64,000 nucleotides of DNA from Kingdonia uniflora (Eukaryota; Streptophyta; Magnoliopsida; Ranunculales; Circaeasteraceae), in NCBI GenBank assembly GCA_014058105.1, contig JACGCM010001684.1, positions 124,001 to 188,000 on the forward strand, written 5' to 3'. Of the stretch, positions 47,571 to 58,499 are shown piece after piece. The position numbers were made by a program, and so were the translations under genes. The stretch's first letter is position 1. Each line of letters begins with the position of its first letter. The notes beneath the pieces are model-generated. The model worked only from the letters and a program-made list of their open reading frames with translations. It searched no databases and had not been told where the DNA came from.

Positions 47571-48340
47571 GCACCATTGGCAACATCTTGGAATATAATC
47601 CATGAACCAGATATTCAAAAACTCATCCTTCCAAGCCCTGAATATGATGTTATTTATTCCACTCATATTGCAATAATTGAAGAAGCCCATATGGAGAATT
47701 TTCAAGCTTATCTGTTGGCCTCTAAACAACGTCTTGATCAAACAAAATACTACAGTTGATATCACTTAACTATCTGCTAATGCTGCGACCTCTTCTAATG
47801 GTGCCAATCGCCAAGTCAATTGTTCCTCCAACTAGATCTCTACCATTTGAACAAATAGAACCGGGTATTCAAGCTCGACCTCAGCTTCAAAGCCATCTTA
47901 GCTCAGACTCAATGCTTGACCTCATTATTAATCTAATCGACTTAACTCATACTTGAGGGCGAGCTCAACTTCAGCTTAAGACACAAAGCTCGACTTCAGC
48001 TTCAAAGCCATCTTAGGAATACTCGACCTCATCTTTTTCAACAACATCATGAACATCTCAGATAAAGTCTTAGTGCAACATATCTAACAGGACCGAAATA
48101 ATTTTTATTTCGATTTCTTCGTCGTCTTAGCTCTACTGGTATTGCTTTATCTGGGGCTTCAGTACCTGTGGTAAAGTTTGGTTCAGGCTCGGTCTTCAGA
48201 TCGAGTTCTTCTACGACATTCTCTACAAATACAAGTTCATTCACTAAATAGATTACATATTACAGATTACATATCATAGTACTTTTCTACCTATCTCACA
48301 AAAGTACTTCTACATAAAGAATTGTTGCTTCGGCCAATTC
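47571..48340. other. Internal region between MLO fragment and tandem repeats
   Basis: A 66-codon plus-strand frame (47559-47759: LILPSPEYDVIYSTHIAIIE, EEAHMENFQAYLLASKQRLD) looks coding-like but is not recognised. Near 47870-48030, two copies of a CTCGACCTCAGCTTCAAAGCC-like, ~120-bp segment occur (AGCTTCAAAGCCATCTTAG at about 47886 and 47999). Confidence 0.4.
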
Positions 48341-49250
48341 AATTTTTTAAATATATTATAGGTCGCTTATTGGTTCGTCCAATTCGGCCAAACAGATTAC
48401 ACATTACAGGTCGCTTATTGGTTCGTCCAATTCGACCAAATAGATTACACATTACAGGTCACTTACTGGTTCATCCCAATTTGACCACCCATCTAATACA
48501 TTACAGGTCGCTTATTGGTTCGTCCAATTCGACCAAATAGATTACACATTACAGGTCACTTACTGGTTCATCCTAATTCGACCACCCATCTAATACATTA
48601 CAGGTCGCTTATTGGTTCGTCCAATTCGACCAAAACAGAGTACATTATAGGTCGCTTATTGGTTTATCCCAATTCGACCAACACATTTATATACAGAATT
48701 GTTGTTTTGGCCAATTCAATCTTCTAATACATTACAAGTCATTTATTGGTTTACCCAATTTGACCAAACAAAGCACATTACAGGTCGTTTATTGGCTCAT
48801 CCCAATTCGACCAATACATTTATATACAGAATTATTACTTCGGCCAATTCAATCTTCTAATACATTACATGTCGCTTATTGGTTAGTCCAATTCGACCAA
48901 ACAGAGCATATTACAGGTCGCTTATTGGTTCATCCCAATTCGACCACCCATCTAATACATTACAGGTCGCTTATTGGTTCGTCCAATTAGACCAAACAGA
49001 GCGCATTACAAGTTGCTTATTGGTTCATCCCAATTCAACCAACACATTTATATACAAAATTGTTATTTCGACCAATTAAATCTTCTAATACATTATAAGT
49101 CGCTTATTGGTTCATCCCAATTTGACCACCCATCTAACATATTACAGGTCACTTATTGGTTCGTCCAATTCGACCAAACAGGTTACATATTACATATTGA
49201 TTATTGGTTCGTCCAATTCGACCAAATAGACTACATATTACAGGTCAAAA
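48340..49250 (+). repeat. Tandem repeat block, about 16 units of ~50 bp
   Basis: The unit is roughly ATTACAGGTCGCTTATTGG, TTCGTCCAATTCGACCAAA and a short variable part. Units alternate between a CGTCCAATTCGACC form and a CATCCCAATTCGACC form, with some longer higher-order units containing CGGCCAATTCAATCTTCTAA. It lies just inside the 3' LTR (49395). Tat elements are known for tandem repeats in this 3' untranslated position. The ORFs across it are by-products. Confidence 0.9.
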
Positions 49251-49394
49251 TTTCGAAAACAAGCATCGACGACAACGATAATAAACTGTATCAGAATCAA
49301 GACAACAACGTCAGGTAACAGTTAAAGAATGACCTTCTCAGCCAACACCACTCACCCATGATGCTTCTCGTGCTATCTGTTGAGATCTGTCTTA

Positions 49395-49916
49395 TGTAAG
49401 GAGCTTATTCCGTATCTCAGACTCAAGCTCCATCTTCGACCATCATACGACCACTCGACCTCACCAACATACACGTGCTCCATCTTTGGCCATCATACGA
49501 CCACTCGACCTCGTCAATATACACGTGACACATTTATGGAAGACACATTATGGAGCAAGAGTTACTCAAGCCATTACACAATCATTATGACTCATCAAAA
49601 CCATAACATTTATCATTAAAACTGATAACGGTCATATTATAAGACATATAAATAGGTCCATAGAACTATAGAGAAGGGACAAACTTTTTCTATCAAGAAA
49701 GTCTATCAAAAACTAGTCAGAGCATTCTTTGTAATAACTAGCAATCTCAAATAAGATCTCTCTCATTTTCTAAATCCCCAAGAGAGATCGTGGTTTTTAA
49801 CCTATTAAAAGGTTTTCCACGCTAAATTTTGTGCTAGTAGTTACTTCTTGTTTGTAATCGCTTTGATTATCTTTGGTGTAAATGCTAAATTCGAATCCCG
49901 AAATTAGGCTATTACA
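49395..49916 (+). repeat. 3' LTR of the non-autonomous Tat-type element
   Basis: 522 bp, same length as the 5' LTR. It starts TGTAAGGAGCTTATTCC and ends GGCTATTACA, followed by the target duplication ACATG. The preceding bases (GTTGAGATCTGTCTTA) do not form a good purine tract. Confidence 0.9.
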
Positions 49917-49921
49917 ACATG

Positions 49922-50520
49922 TGTTCTCAAATGACGAGTCTAGTAATGAAAACGGAGTTCAAATGCCCATTTTGTGAGAGTGGGTTTGTTGAAGAAATAA
50001 ATAGTACTAACAGAAGAGGATGAGAGAATCAAATTGAGGTGAGATTAGATCAAATGTCATATATTTATGGCTAGCAATAACACATAAATCTCTCTTTGGG
50101 CTCAGATCTTACTTGGAATGATGAATGAAACCATAAAAATTATAAATTATAATTGGCCTAAATCAAACTTAAACGGGTCACGGGTCAACTCGAACCGTTT
50201 AAGGTAAACCCTAACCCAACCTCTTTATTAAATGGGTTAGACGGGTTCGGGTCAAATGACCCGCGACCTATTAAGGCCAAACCCAAACCCTAAATTAACC
50301 TCTGCCCTAAATTAATCTCTGCCTAAGAAAAAATGCTCTTATGCCGCATGCTGCATGCTGCATGCTGCATGATTGCGCTTGTCTTAAATAAATAAACCCG
50401 TTGTTATTAATAAACGACAGAATTTGCCTATGTTGTTTAACTGAAAATGTTATTGGTTAAAAATAAACGCTTAATCATTCGGCAAATGTTAACGAGGGAT
50501 GAGGCAAATATGTCTCGCTC
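49922..50520. other. Intergenic DNA upstream of PRP3
   Basis: The GGGTC/GACCC-rich segment at 50160-50300 (AAACGGGTCACGGGTCAACTC) resembles hAT-type MITE DNA and the stretch left of the LTR element. A short tandem run of CATGCTG (four units) lies at 50347-50372. The PRP3 promoter should lie in the last few hundred bases; I see no strong TATA box. Confidence 0.45.
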
Positions 50521-50524
50521 CTTC

Positions 50525-51611
50525 TATTTACCGCCAGACGAAAGCGTTTCTCTCTTTCTCTCTCTCTCTCTCCAATTTGAGTACCCTAGCTTTTGAGAAA
50601 TTGGACTCTCAAACTGATCGCTATTAAGAATTTGAGGTGAGAAAATCGAATTTCAAATCAATGGTTCAACTTAGTTTCTCGTCGATTATGCAAGTTTAGG
50701 TTAACCAAATTATCTTGTTGTTGTTAGATTAGTGACTGAAGTAGATCCATGTTGAGTTTCAGTTTTGGTGAAAACTAGGGTTTTTCTTTTGTAAACCTTA
50801 TGGGTTTCTCTTAATTTTTGGTATTCAGGAGAGGGTTAATGAAATTTTAGCATTAGGGTTTCGTCCTTAATAACTTTAATTTGACTAATAACTGTAATTT
50901 GATTAATAATTGTAATTTAGACGAAATTTAGTAATGGGGTTTCATTATTAATGATACATCTTAGGCCCGGGTTAGTACACCGGAAATGGATATCCGGTGA
51001 TTTAGACTGGATTTGCCAAGTTTTCCTCTCATCATGGATCTAGTAGTAAGCATATGTTTTAATTACGGGAAATGTTCCCAACTCAAACCATTTCCGGTGT
51101 ACCAAGCGGAGCCTTAATGTTTGTTATGTACAAATTATGTTTAGGAGTATAATTGTGACTATTATCCATGATGATTAATCTTTGACTTGTTTCTGAGAAA
51201 GGCAGTGATGGCCTATGAGCTTTTGCCTTAGCCACGCTTGAGAGCTTGTACTCCTTCATCTTCTGCTGAATTTATGTGATCCCCAAAACATTAATTCTAA
51301 TTTAATGTTGTTTTAGTATTTACTAGTGTAAGAAATTCAGGGACTAAAGATGATTCCTTTAAGCTTGTTAATCACTGTACTTCTGGGTTGATTTAGTCCC
51401 TAATAAATAATCTTCATACATTTGTATCACTTTCTCAGCAAATTTGTTTGTTTTGTTGATCATTTCAAGATAGAATACCTTTTGATATGCGTTTGTTTAC
51501 CATTTTCTTATGTTGGTAGTCAATCGAATAAAAATAAGTTCATCCTTGACCAATTGCAACTGCCCGTTTAGTATTATTGTTTAAAATACATCTTCTTGAT
51601 TTGATTTTCAG
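50525..51611 (+). other. PRP3 5'-UTR exon and 5'-UTR intron
   Basis: A CT-rich leader (TTTCTCTCTTTCTCTCTC, from about 50548) runs to TTTGAG|GTGAGA at 50635. The intron ends at TTTTCAG, 51611, and the coding exon follows 82 bases before the ATG. A MITE sits in the intron at 50964-51113. The transcription start is not determined. Confidence 0.6.
50964..51113. mobile_element. Tourist-like MITE in the PRP3 5'-UTR intron
   Basis: The 26-base inverted ends GGCCCGGGTTAGTACACCGG.. and (reverse complement of the right end) GGCTCCGCTTGGTACACCGG.. share a TACACCGGAAATGG core. The 3-bp target duplication is TTA on both sides (50961-50963, 51114-51116), as for PIF/Harbinger elements. It is 150 bp long and has no coding capacity. 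Confidence 0.85.
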
Positions 51612-51692
51612 CTGTAAATTTGGTATACTAGTACTTTTTGGAGGAGAAGCCGAACCAAGAGAAATCACTGAAACTCCATAGTGCGGGAAAAG

Positions 51693-54600
51693 ATGGATAG
51701 GCATTATGGGAAAAAGAAGCCGAGTAGAAAAAATAGAGATGATAGGGAGAGAAACAGAGATCACACTGACCGTGATCGAGATCGCAAGCATCGAAGCAAC
51801 AAAGATGATCGAGTGAGAGAACCTGAAGAAAAGAACAAAAACGACAAGTATAGAGAGGACAAGCATTCTTCAAAGGATGATAAACATATAGGAGTGAGAG
51901 AATCCGAAGAAAAGAGCTACAACGACAAATATCGAGAGGACAAACATTCTTTGAAGGATGATAAACATAGAGGAGTGAGAGAATCTGAAGAAAAGAACTA
52001 CATCAACAAATATCGAGAGGAAAAACATTCTTCAAAGGATGATAAACATAGAGATGGGGATCGACATCACCAATCACGAAACTACTCAGAAACACAGCCG
52101 GAGAAGTCTAACGAGTTGCCTAATACAAGAGAAAGCAGCAGAGATGATAGAGGTTTAAGGGAAGAATCGGTTGAGAAGCGATCTTCTCCATCTCGTTCCT
52201 CGCATAAGAGGAAACAATGCAGTGATAGCGAGGAACAAAGTTTGGATAAGAGTGAAAAGCGTAGTAGGGGTTTGAAAGAAGAAAAGAGAGAGAAAATATA
52301 TTTTGGAGGCAAGGCCTTAGAGGAGAGGAGGGATGGACGGAAGATTGAGAATGACAACAAAGAATATACAAGAGTTGCAAATGATGTAACTAGCAGGGAA
52401 GAGAGAAGAGAAAGGCGAAGGTTTGGGGACCGACCAAAGGAAGATGATTTGAGAGATTTGGAAGAAGAGAAACAACGGGGTTCGGTTACAAAATTAGAAA
52501 TTAAAGAGGGAGCACATGAGCAGGATTCAGTCACTTTCAATGGGAGTGGCCCCATTGCTAATGTGAGTATATTATTATCCTTCACTTCCCTATTTCCTTA
52601 ACAAAAATTTCTGTTTTCTCTTAAATTACAATTGAATGTTGAATATGACTTTAGTTAAAGTAATAAGTTACAATACAATATCGCGTGTGAGCAATATAAA
52701 GTATCTTTATCACACAAGAGGAAATATTTTGGATAACGACACCCGACACAGTAATATAAGCTGGAGCAATTATGATTACTTGCAACATGCGAGTAAAACA
52801 TTATACCACAGTTTAGGAGGAGAATGATTAACATGACCAGTTCCTAGTAATGAGATTCTCTCCTGTGAGAATTGCGCTTGAGGAGGCCAACCAAGAAAAA
52901 AGGTTAGCTCTAACAGGACTTTAGACGTCAAGCTGCGGGAGGCTGAAATGAGATGTAAAGCAAATCCTTAAGACAAGCATGTAACCATGTTTGTGATTGT
53001 AGTTTCAGGCAAGCATGTAACCAGACCCTGAATGAAGTAACATCCTTATCTACCTGTCCTTTAATAGCTAGAAGGACGTTAAATTTTTTTCATCGGTAAG
53101 GTTTCACCACCATGCCCAAAAGGACTGATTCTGGCACCTACCAGAACTTAAAGACCTCTCTCGATGTTAGTCTGCACCAATGCCTGTATCCTCTTCCATG
53201 CACTGCATTGCACTACACTCATTAGAGGTCTAACCTTCCCCAGATCCCCTTCCCCCTTCTTTTTTCCTGTATATGTCGTGCCACGTCCTATCCCCCAAGT
53301 GTTTTTAGAAATCACAATTTGCATAAATTACGGAAAAAATGTTGTTGGTTAATCACAATTACAATTAAAAACCTGGAGGGAAAAACGGATGTTTTTTTGG
53401 TTTTTATTTTTTATTTTTTTTGAATGTAAAATTTATTGATGAAAAAAACAATGTACACCCAAAAAATGAACAAGAAACAACTAAACCCGCCTTTCCAAAT
53501 GGAAAATGAAAAGAAAGAATAAAAAGACTACACCAAGAACCATCAAGTGGATCCCGTGATCGTCTACCTCCACTTAATTATAAGCGATTCAAAGGATGTT
53601 CCTGACATATCCGAAGCGGCCTTACTCCACCAAAAGATGAAATCTTTAATTGACACCAATACCGAGGATCACGACTTCTCCTTCCCTTCAAACTTCCTCG
53701 CGTTCTGTTCGAGCCATATTGCCCACATCACCACAAAACGTAGAAAGCGCCATAACACTAGCTTACACCTTATTCTCTAATACGCCCCTGCCTTTATTAT
53801 TTTGGGTAACAAATAAAATAGTATATGTTTAATCTTTTTTCTCTTATACTATTCTGTTTTTCCAAAATATTTAGCGGCATGAGAGCCCCGTACCTTTCCC
53901 CCTAATCCGCCACGCCTTTTTATTTTTGGTAACAAATCCCCCTGCCTTAAGGCCTTGCGCATCCCTGCGCATCCTTCTGAGTCAATTAGTGCTTAATTGT
54001 CCGCCCTGCACCCACCCACCTCGAGTATGCACTCTTCACATGTCACCGGGAAGCTACACGATCTCTGATAGATCTCACAAACACTAGATGGAGTGAGGAA
54101 ATAGGACATAAAATAGATTGAGGTAACTCTTAATTTGCATCAGCTTGCACCATATCAAGAAACCTTAATCTTGGTGCATGATGCTCTCTCCTGCGGTTAG
54201 AATACTACCGCTCGCGTCCTTGCAAATCATGGAAGAGACCTTGGAGGGCTGGACACTTTGTTTTGTGATGCTTTAAAGTCTCTTCCACAGTTGGAGGGTA
54301 TAGTTACTTACAGTCTAATTAAGAAACCTTGGACACCTTGACATTACGTCTCGTGATACGGTTGGACATTATCTACTAGGGGAAAGTTATCAAAGGTGCA
54401 TGTTGTAGACCTTTAAAGCATGTAGAGAATTTTTCTGAAATTTAGGAGGTAAACCTTTTATTTTTGAACCTACAAGCCAGAGGCAAACCTCCTCATATCA
54501 AGGAATGAATCCCATTTTGTTAAAGCATCCAAGTTTTTGTTGGAACCAAAATACTTTTGCCCCTGCGAATTGCACTTAAATTTGAATAAGAATAGCACTT

Positions 54601-57600
54601 GCTATAAATTGAACCACATTTTTTTTCCATTTATACTATTCAAGTTAGTGTTACTGTGAGAAATCCTTGATAAACAAAAGTTTTACTTGGTTATTTTGCC
54701 ATGAAGTTTTGTTTGACTATGGCTGAGCTGAATAATCACTTGTTTTTTCAAACTCTGTTAGAAAAAGTAGTGTGTTATGCGTGGCTTTGGTTTTATCACC
54801 TCTTATTGTTTTTGGAGTACAATAACATATTGAAGGGATTTGTTTAGGTATTTTTGTTTTTTTGATGTGTTCTGGGCCTCATTTTACTGTAATTTTCAGT
54901 TGGTTTGACTGAGTTTGCTTTTAAACTGTATAAAAGCAGAGCTTCTTATTGTTAATATATAAAAATCTCATAGGGTAATTTTTTTTTTCTGACTCTTCGA
55001 TTTTACTTTCAACTCCTGCAGGATGCGGGGATGGAAACACTCAACATGAAATCAAGTGGCAAAACGTCCTCAGCTCATAATCACCAATCCCATCCGACCA
55101 AGGTATCTTCCATTTCTACCACCAATGAAAATAAGGGAGTTAATGTTACCAGGTCTCATGAGGTTCCTGGAAAATCCAGTACAGATGGGACAACTACATC
55201 AGCTGCAGGCAAGAGTGGAAGTCTGTCTCTTGATGCTATAGCAAAAGCTAAGAAGGTTTTACAAATGCAGAAGGAATTATCAGAAAAGCTGAAGAAGATT
55301 CCACTGGTAAGCGCATCATTCTTATTTTTAAGATCTGTAATGGTAAGTGCATTTCCATAGGTATACTAAATTTTAGTTTTAATATTTTAAGACCCAAATT
55401 TCCCTCTCCAATAAAATGATTAAATGGTAAATCTTAGGTTTAAATCTCAATGTTGAGGCAACTGTAGACGTCCACTTAATGGACCAACTTACAATCAGAA
55501 GTAAATGACTTTGGTTGTCCATGTTCTTATAACTTCATTTACCATTTTAAATTCAACCATCGGGGTTGCTCCTATGCATTTCAAACTTGGTAGCAGAGTC
55601 TGTGGGTTACGATGCCATTTGAGATATTCTAAGCAGCAATTTTTGCGGAAGTTTCTATCTCATTTCTTTTTATGTATATATCTGTTTATCTATCTACGCA
55701 TGATTAGAGACTGTTTGTCAATGGATTTTTTACTTCTCTTGCAGTTGAACAAGGTTTCTGCCTCAAAAACAAATGGTACCACACAGGTGGAAGCAAACAA
55801 GCAAGTGAGTGGGCCTTCATCATTAAATATAGGAACACAGCACGGTCCTCAATCATTGATCATAGGAGTGCCTAACATTGAAGCCGTTAAACGAGCCCAG
55901 GAGCTTGCTGCCAAGATGGGATTTCACCATGACCCAGAGTTTGCTCCTATTATAAACATGTTTCCAGGACAAATGTCAGTAGATGTGACTCTCACACAGA
56001 AACCAGCCAAAGCACCTGTTCTTCGTATAGACTCACATGGTAGAGAAGTAGATGAACATGGCAACATCATCAATTTGCCCAAGCTGACCAACCTCAGCAC
56101 CTTAAAGGTTTGTTCTCTGCTAACTCGGACAGTTGTTCTTTCTTACTTTTAGTTTTATTATTACTGAAATTACTGCATGTTATTTTGAATGAAAATTTCC
56201 AGGTCAACATCAACAAACAGAAGAAAGATGCATTTCAAATGCTTAAACCAGAATTGGATGTTGATCCAGACTCGAATCCTCATTTTGATGCAAATATGGG
56301 TATCAACAAAGAAAAGCTCTTGCGGCCCAAGAGGATGTCGTTTCAGTTTGTGGAGGAAGGCAAATGGTCAAAAGACGCAGAGATAATCAAATTCAAGGTA
56401 GTTTGTCTTTCTCTCGCTAGCTTTGTTGAGTTAAATCTAATCTTATTATTCTTCCCTCTGATAATACTTCACGCCATTTTCCAGAGTCAATTTGGGGAAG
56501 CACAAGCTAAAGAGTTGAAGACTAAGCAAGCACAACTTGCAAAGGCGAAGGCTGGGCTTGATATCAACCCTAATTTTATAGAGGTAGCAGAGAGAGATAT
56601 ATTCAAAGAAAAACCTAAGGACCCAATCCCCGAGATTGAGTGGTGGTATGTTCTCTGTTCTCTTACAACTCATGATAAAATGTCTTTTTATGGTTATCTA
56701 ACGTTACATAATCAATAAACCAGGGATGCGCCACTTTTACTTTCTGGTACTTATGCTGATGTTGACATCACTGAGAAGACCATTACTGAAGATAAATTGA
56801 AAATGGATAAAATAACCATTTATGTAGAACACCCGCTTCCTATTGATCCCCCAGCTGAGCCTGCCCCACCGGCACCGCAGCCTCTAAAGCTAACTAAGAA
56901 GGAGCAGAAAAAGTTGCGCACTCAGAGGCGTCTTGGTAAAGAAAAGGATAGGCAGGAAATGATAAGACAAGGTCTAATTGAACCCCCAAAGCCCAAGATT
57001 AAAATGAGTAATCTCATGAAAATTCTCGGGTCTGAAGCAACCCAAGATCCAACAAGACTTGAAATGGAGGTCCGTAATGCTGCTGCTGATCGTGAGCAGG
57101 CTCACGTCGACAGGAATATAGCACGGAAACTCACACCAGCCGAGCGTCGAGAGAAGAAAGAGAAGAAACTCTTTGAAGACTCCAACACGGTGGAGACAAT
57201 CGTGTCGGTTTACAAAGTGAATGACCTTTCACATCCACAAACACGTTTTAAAGTTGATGTTAATGCACAAGAGAATAGGTTGACTGGTAGTGCTGTTCTA
57301 AGTGAAGGCATATCTGTCGTGGTTGTGGAAGGTGGGAGTAAACCAATAAAGAGGTATGGAAAGCTGATGCTCAACAGGATAAACTGGGCTGCGGCTGTAT
57401 CAACTGAGGATGACATGAACGAAACTGAGGAGAAACCTGTAAACAAGTGTGTGTTGGTGTGGCAGGGAAGTGTTGCTAAGCCAAGCTTCTACAAGTTTCA
57501 TGTTCACCAGTGCAGGACGGAAGCTGCAGCACGCAAAGTGTTTTCTGATGCTGGTGTGGCTCACTATTGGGATCTTGTGGCTAACTTTAAGGATGAGCAG

Positions 57601-57606
57601 GAGTAG
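51693..57606 (+). CDS. PRP3: U4/U6 snRNP splicing factor PRP3 (RDM16 in Arabidopsis)
   Basis: Coding exons: 51693-52562, 55022-55306, 55745-56107, 56203-56397, 56485-56645, 56724-57606. All introns have GT-AG ends, and phases join to one frame of about 918 residues. The ATG at 51693 starts MDRHYGKKKPSRK; an upstream in-frame GTG is not a start. The N-terminal ~290 residues are Arg/Asp/Lys/Ser-rich and include three 27-residue repeats (VRESEEK..YREDKHS..KDDKH). The PRP3 domain follows (IAKAKKVLQMQKELSEKLKK; AVKRAQELAAKMGFHHDPEF; GREVDEHGNIINLPKLTNLS). The C-terminal DUF1115-type domain holds GKLMLNRINW, CVLVWQGSVAKPSFYKFHVH and AHYWDLVANF. PRP3 joins U4/U6 RNA in the tri-snRNP; the Arabidopsis homologue affects RNA-directed DNA methylation. 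No stops or missing blocks are seen, so I take it as functional. Confidence 0.93.
52563..55021 (+). other. Large PRP3 intron (2.46 kb)
   Basis: The donor AAT|GTGAGT and the acceptor CTCCTGCAG|GAT give phase 0. It is far longer than the other coding introns (78-438 bp) and contains a LINE end at 53395-53780. The remainder has no supported feature. Confidence 0.85.
53395..53780 (-). mobile_element. 5'-truncated LINE (L1-type) 3' end in the PRP3 intron
   Basis: On the minus strand the reading is LVLWRFLRFVVMWAIWLEQN, then ARKFEGKEKS*SSVLVSIKD and FIFWWSKAASDMSGTSFESL. This matches the zinc-binding C-terminal end of plant L1 reverse transcriptases (WxIWxERNxRxFE). An A-rich tail is seen as the T-rich run at 53392-53421 on the plus strand. 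One in-frame stop is present. The 5' break is near 53780. No clear target duplication was found. Confidence 0.75.
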
Positions 57607-58010
57607 TTTGAATCCTCCCTTAGCTGGGTAATCAAAGCTTTTCTTGATTTTGCAGATTTTTCTAACTTTTGTTGATTTTGATATTTGTAGACTCTAGCCA
57701 ATCAGGCATTGCATCAGAATCCCATTTAAATGAATTACGAGTACAAGTAAATGATTGTTGTTAGTGTTTCCAGATCCCTGTTTTTGCAGATGTAATTTCA
57801 TAAAAAATTATGCATTGGGGGATTCTGTGAAGCATTTTTTGTTTATTTCCTTGTATCTTGTAACTTCGACTTATCTCAATGCATCATCCGTTTTTGCAGA
57901 TGGAATAATTTCACGAACATTATGCATTGTGGGATTCTGCGAAGCATATTTTGTTTATTTTCTTGTATCTTGTAGCCTGGACTTATCTCAAAGCATCATT
58001 GTATTAGGAA
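57607..58010 (+). repeat. PRP3 3' region with a ~113-bp tandem duplication
   Basis: After the stop codon the 3'-UTR-like sequence runs to about 57780. Then two copies of a ~113-bp segment follow (57780-57892 and 57893-58006), each starting TTTTTGCAGATG and holding TTATGCATTG, GGGATTCTG, GAAGCAT and TTGTATCTTGTA. They are diverged. The polyadenylation site cannot be placed exactly. Confidence 0.7.
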
Positions 58011-58012
58011 GC

Positions 58013-58430
58013 CCAAAATCTGAAGAGAGGAGAGACTTTGATCAAAGGTGGTGCTGGGCTTACTTCACTTGCAGCAACAATCTCCCTTAGCGACCTTTTC
58101 TCGTTCTCATCCATTACAAGTGTTTTGTACTCAACAAAGTAGTCTCTCTTCCCTGCTGGAGATATCACTTTTGCTTTGTAGTAAGATTTCACAAACACTT
58201 TTTTTTTTCTTTTGTTTTTTTTGCAAGGCAAACCGGTTTTATATAGGGATCCGTAACCCTGAGTTTCCAACCCCACGAGGTTTCGAACCTGCGACCTCTC
58301 TCTAGTGGAGAGGTACAACCACCACTGTCCAAGAGCCCAATGGTGCAAACCCTTCTTGTTTGCTCTGCACTTCGACTATATCGCCTGCTTGAAACCCTAT
58401 TGTTGCCCTAATATTCTTTTTACCTTCTAT
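58013..58430 (-). pseudogene. Agenet-domain gene fragment split by a SINE
   Basis: On the minus strand the reading is GFQAGDIVEVQSKQEGFA (58420-58345), then SINE, then VKSYYKAKVISPAGKRDYFV, EYKTLVMDENEKRSLREIVA and ASEVSPAPPLIKVSPLF (58198-58015). Joined, this is one Agenet (Tudor-like) repeat: hydrophobic-GD-hydrophobic-EV..S..EGF..SYY.A.V..........VEYKTL..DE....L.E.V..S.V.P.PP. Plant Agenet proteins bind chromatin or RNA. Only one repeat is visible, tail-to-tail with PRP3. It is probably a fragment, although a distant upstream exon beyond 58430 cannot be excluded. Confidence 0.7.
58199..58344 (-). mobile_element. Full-length tRNA-type SINE
   Basis: In SINE sense (minus strand) it runs CACCATTGGGCTCTTGG.. 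to an A-rich tail (the T-rich run 58199-58219 on the plus strand). The polymerase III B-box GGTTCGAAACC is intact at about 58280-58290, and an A-box-like GGGCTCTTGGACAGTGG lies at its start. Short target repeats (ACAAACAC at 58191-58198, CAAACCC at 58345-58351) flank it. It is the longer copy of the SINE at 19808-19932. Confidence 0.82.
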
Positions 58431-58499
58431 ACAGAGAGCAGTTGTTCGAGTTGTGTTAAAATTGAGGGCAATGTGCAATATATGCACATTATGTGATAG

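Noticed and set aside
47481..47765. 94-codon minus-strand ORF
   Set aside because: It overlaps the sense MLO fragment and its continuation on the opposite strand and has no domain.
48322..49318. Regularly spaced repeats that superficially recall a CRISPR array
   Set aside because: Units are contiguous and diverged, spacers are not unique, and the block lies at the 3' end of a plant LTR element; it is a retrotransposon tandem repeat.
52082..52585. 167-codon minus-strand ORF
   Set aside because: Antisense shadow of the Arg/Lys-rich PRP3 exon; Ser/Leu/Phe-rich composition is explained by the opposite strand.
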